Below, piece by piece: positions 14,574-16,575 of a stretch of DNA of 16,575 nt. Every line of letters begins with the position of its first letter. Positions within the stretch are counted from its first letter, which is position 1. The notes beneath the pieces were generated by a model. The model did not search any database. It had not been told where the DNA came from and saw nothing but the letters and a program-made list of their open reading frames with translations. Source of the stretch: JADJNW01 sp033761835. Its GTDB lineage: Bacteria; Bacteroidota; Bacteroidia; Chitinophagales; Saprospiraceae. The translations under genes were made by a program, and so were the position numbers. The DNA is taken from positions 1 to 16,575 of the forward strand of contig JANRME010000103.1 in the NCBI GenBank assembly GCA_033761835.1, read 5' to 3'.

Positions 14574-14588
14574 ATTGCCATTTTACTA

Positions 14589-14632
14589 TTCAACCTATCA
14601 ACATTTCAACCTATCAACATTTCAACCTATCA
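14589..14632. repeat. 16-bp tandem repeat (CAACCTATCAACATTT, ~2.6 copies)
   Basis: Two full identical units at 14591-14606 and 14607-14622 are followed by a 10-base partial copy (14623-14632). It ends 8 nt before the stop codon of the barrel gene. Short repeats of this style are common in Bacteroidota intergenic DNA; no function is apparent. Confidence 0.85.
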
Positions 14633-14639
14633 GCTTTCT

Positions 14640-15230
14640 TTAATCATCCCAATCCCAATTGTCCCCATCAAATCCGCCAAATCGAAATGTGATAATACCC
14701 ACAGGGCTGCTAAAATCGCTATTGTCCAATTCTGGCAACAAGTTGACACCATTCACCCAGCGATACCCACCGGTGAATCCAAGCTTGAACCAATCAGTCA
14801 AATTCACTTCGAAACCCAATTCCGGGGTCATCGTAAAATGCTGGTCAGTAAAATCGGTTTCCCCATCGCGCCGCAATTGCGCTTTGCCCCAGCCGATTTT
14901 CACGCTGGAATAAAGGTGAACCAATTTGTATTCCCGGTTAGAATAGCCCAGCCAAAAGCCGCCATGCTTAAAGCGGAGATTGTAATCGCGGTTGTCAATT
15001 TCCAGTTCGGGGTAGTCAGTCCCCATGCCATAGCCGCCAAAAAAAAAGTTATTGATAAGCAAAGCGCCGCCGCCGCCTACATCCGCGCCGATTTCGCCAT
15101 GCAGCGAACCAATCTCAAGGATCGGGCCACCAAAAGCGCCTTTAATATCGAATTCATTAAAGAGGGTTTCTTGCTGCGCAGAAAGCTGGAAAGTCAAGAA
15201 TATGAACGCTATCGGCAAATACTTTTTCAT
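14640..15230 (-). CDS. Small outer-membrane beta-barrel protein
   Basis: A 196-residue protein with a clear signal peptide (MKKYLPIAFIFLTFQLSA, cleaved before QQ). The mature part is made of alternating-hydrophobicity strands rich in Gly and aromatics (GADVGGGGALLINNFFFGGYG, RFKHGGFWLGYSNRE, HLYSSVKIGWG, HFTMTPELGFEVNLTDWFKLGF, VGIITFRFGGF), consistent with an 8-stranded outer-membrane barrel. It is unusual in that a short acidic tail (DGDNWDWDD) follows the last strand instead of the terminal aromatic residue favoured by the BAM machinery. No catalytic motif is seen; pore, adhesin or structural roles are all possible. It is divergent from the cnoX-like gene and convergent with the zinc-ribbon gene. 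The overlapping + strand open frame is a shadow. Confidence 0.8.
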   Translation of the reverse strand: MKKYLPIAFIFLTFQLSAQQETLFNEFDIKGAFGGPILEIGSLHGEIGADVGGGGALLINNFFFGGYGMGTDYPELEIDNRDYNLRFKHGGFWLGYSNREYKLVHLYSSVKIGWGKAQLRRDGETDFTDQHFTMTPELGFEVNLTDWFKLGFTGGYRWVNGVNLLPELDNSDFSSPVGIITFRFGGFDGDNWDWDD

Positions 15231-15407
15231 AATGAGTTTAATTTGTTATAAATAATTACAATATAATTCTTTTTTGTTTTTCTGAAAAGGACTTTTATCA
15301 CTGACTCGTGAAAAATTCTTTCCGAACTTTGTTCATATAAAAGATGTATTTAAATAGATTTTCCCCCTATGAACAGCGAATTTTAAAGCAAACAAATTGA
15401 TAAAACC

Positions 15408-16193
15408 ATGGAAACCATTGACTTTAAAGCCGAAGTATTAGATAAAAGTTATGAAAAACCAGTGGTCGTAGATTTCTGGGCGGCGTGGTGCGGCCCGTGT
15501 CGAGTGCTGGGACCAGTCATTGAACAGTTGGCAAAAGAACAAACGAATCTATGGACTTTAGTAAAAGTAGATACCGAAACGAATTATGAAGTAGCGGAGC
15601 AATATAATATAAGAAGTATTCCTAATGTAAAAATGTTTTACAAAGGTGCTGTCATTGCTGAGTTTGCAGGCGCTTATCCGCGTCCGGCTATTATAAAATG
15701 GTTGGATGAAAACCTGCCGGATGAGCGCAAAGACGATCTGGCAGAACTGCTGGATGATCTTGATAAAGACGCAAGCGCTTTGGAAAAACTCGAGCAATTT
15801 GTAGCTGAAAATCCTGATATTCCTGAAGCCAAGCTTTTGTTAGCAAAATATCTTGCTTTTGAGCAACCCGGAAAAGCCGCTGCTTTGCTTGAAAATATTC
15901 ACCTTGGCGATAAATTATACGACGAAGCCGAAGATGTACGAACCTTAGCGCAATTGATGTCCTTTGAAAATGATGGCTCGCCTGCTGCCAAAAAACTTGC
16001 AGCTGCCCAAGAAGCGATTCATAATGATGACTTGGAAGCCGCGATTCAGCTTATTATAGAGGCTACTACAATTGATAAAAATTTTAGAAATGATTTGCCG
16101 CGCCGCGCTGCTATTGCGTTCTTCCGCACCTGGGGACACGAGCATCCGCTCACGCAAGCGTACCGTTGGCGATTTGATATGGCTTTATATTAA
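15408..16193 (+). CDS. cnoX: CnoX-type thioredoxin-TPR co-chaperone
   Basis: A 261-residue two-part protein. Residues 1-110 form a thioredoxin fold with an intact active site WCGPC (Cys28, Cys31), a preceding VVVDFWAAW strand and cis-Pro72 (RSIPNV). Residues about 112-261 are all-helical with TPR-like repeats (LEKLEQFVAENPDIPEAKLL, LEAAIQLIIEA) and end in YRWRFDMALY, like the C terminus of YbbN/CnoX. CnoX proteins are chaperedoxins that hold unfolding or oxidised clients and pass them to GroEL or DnaK. The CxxC here suggests redox competence, whereas E. coli CnoX lacks a classical active thioredoxin site. Transcription is divergent from the barrel gene with a 177-nt gap holding no clear promoter consensus; a tiny 5-codon ORF (15369-15386) precedes the gene. 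The ATG at 15408 places the thioredoxin fold at the very N terminus. Confidence 0.88.
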   Translation: METIDFKAEVLDKSYEKPVVVDFWAAWCGPCRVLGPVIEQLAKEQTNLWTLVKVDTETNYEVAEQYNIRSIPNVKMFYKGAVIAEFAGAYPRPAIIKWLDENLPDERKDDLAELLDDLDKDASALEKLEQFVAENPDIPEAKLLLAKYLAFEQPGKAAALLENIHLGDKLYDEAEDVRTLAQLMSFENDGSPAAKKLAAAQEAIHNDDLEAAIQLIIEATTIDKNFRNDLPRRAAIAFFRTWGHEHPLTQAYRWRFDMALY

Positions 16194-16194
16194 A

Positions 16195-16228
16195 AAATCT
16201 GCCGCATCTATAAAGATGTGGCAGATTT
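16195..16228. terminator. Terminator hairpin between the convergent cnoX and DUF4139 genes
   Basis: aaatctgccgcatct (16195-16209) and agatgtggcagattt (16214-16228) form a 15-bp stem with a 4-nt loop and one G-U pair on the + strand. The A-flank/T-flank gives U-runs on both strands, so it can terminate both genes; the G-U pair (C-A on -) favours the + transcript. The next gene's stop is 11 nt away. Confidence 0.78.
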
Positions 16229-16238
16229 GATCATCGTT

Positions 16239-16575
16239 TTATTCCAGAATCACTTTTTTCTTTTTTGGCAATTTTACAGCATACTGAAAATTAAGCTTTT
16301 CTGATTGATTCGGCTCAATCTTTAATTTCCATTTCAAAATGCCAGAATCTTTATCCACTTCTGCGCCATTAGCGGATTCCAAACTCACTTCGATTTCATC
16401 GTTCGTCGCAATCGGATATTGGTCTTCCACAATAATATTAATCGCTTGCTTTTTCTTGTTGCGCAATTCAATATCCCAGCCGCGTGTTTCGGTCTTTTTA
16501 TTTCCAATAAATTGATTATTAGCATTTTGTGCTTCTTTTTTGCGCGTTACGACCACGCTTTCATCGCGGCCCAAA
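16239..16575 (-). CDS. DUF4139 (MuiA-family) protein, C-terminal part, truncated by window edge
   Basis: 112 codons remain, open to the right edge; the leftmost start-like codon (TTG, 16572-16574) is an internal Leu of the conserved LGRDESVVV strand, so the N terminus lies beyond 16575. The sequence matches the end of the DUF4139 domain: LGRDESVVV, RGWDIELRNKKKQAINIIVE, DQYPIATNDEIEV, GILKWKLKIEPNQSEKLNF and a closing YAVKLPKKKKV. These proteins are annotated as mucoidy inhibitor MuiA-like, usually secreted ~500-700-residue proteins with a coiled coil before this beta-rich domain; the function is poorly defined. It converges on cnoX and shares its terminator. Confidence 0.88.
   Translation of the reverse strand, partial: LGRDESVVVTRKKEAQNANNQFIGNKKTETRGWDIELRNKKKQAINIIVEDQYPIATNDEIEVSLESANGAEVDKDSGILKWKLKIEPNQSEKLNFQYAVKLPKKKKVILE

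Noticed and set aside
14589..14632. CRISPR-like array
   Set aside because: A 16-bp head-to-tail tandem repeat with no spacers.
14538..15251. 237-codon + strand open frame over the barrel gene
   Set aside because: Antisense to a gene with a clear signal peptide and beta-barrel pattern; the translation has no domain, contains the tandem repeat and overlaps the terminator.

Overview
The window looks like chromosomal DNA from a member of the Bacteroidota, most likely a Saprospiria-type organism (Lewinella/Haliscomenobacter-like). This is inferred from family content, not from a marker gene. The supporting evidence is two type IX secretion (T9SS) cargo proteins, one with a type B/gliding-associated C-terminal domain and one with a type A sorting domain; a four-helix-bundle (IVP) gene; a MuiA/DUF4139 protein; candidate TAnnTTTG -7 boxes; and the absence of clear Shine-Dalgarno sites. 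No rRNA, tRNA, CRISPR array, transposase or integrase was seen.

Layout, left to right. (1) 1-3585 (+): the 3' part of a giant repetitive surface protein with eleven ~84-residue PKD/Ig-like units, a cadherin-like domain and a T9SS type B sorting domain, followed by two tandem hairpins. (2) 3756-5870 (+): a two-gene unit made of a CHASE2 membrane sensor without any output domain and a secreted FecR-like-fold protein. (3) 5871-6163: a non-coding stretch with a strong hairpin and a probable decayed interspersed repeat. (4) 6164-10426 (-): a fatty acid beta-oxidation unit, fadN-like dehydrogenase/hydratase then fadA-like thiolase, with a four-helix-bundle gene lodged between them amid inverted repeats. 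(5) 10628-13450 (-): a small secreted beta-sandwich protein and a T9SS type A protein built from five ~127-residue repeats of a type I cannot assign to a named domain. (6) 13722-14556 (+): a MOSC protein overlapping an eight-cysteine zinc-ribbon protein. (7) 14640-15230 (-): a small outer-membrane beta-barrel. (8) 15408-16193 (+): a CnoX-type thioredoxin-TPR co-chaperone, converging on (9) 16239-16575 (-): the 3' end of a DUF4139 (MuiA-like) protein.

How they fit together. Most of the window is housekeeping or cell-envelope biology. The fad genes would together carry out hydration, dehydrogenation and thiolysis in beta-oxidation. The two T9SS substrates are probably surface-displayed. The CHASE2/FecR-like pair looks like a periplasm-facing sensing module whose output is not encoded here. 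The least explained items are the repeat-flanked four-helix gene inside the fad unit, the output-less CHASE2 pair, the five-repeat T9SS protein and the coupled MOSC/zinc-ribbon pair. No defence, toxin or biosynthetic cluster is evident.
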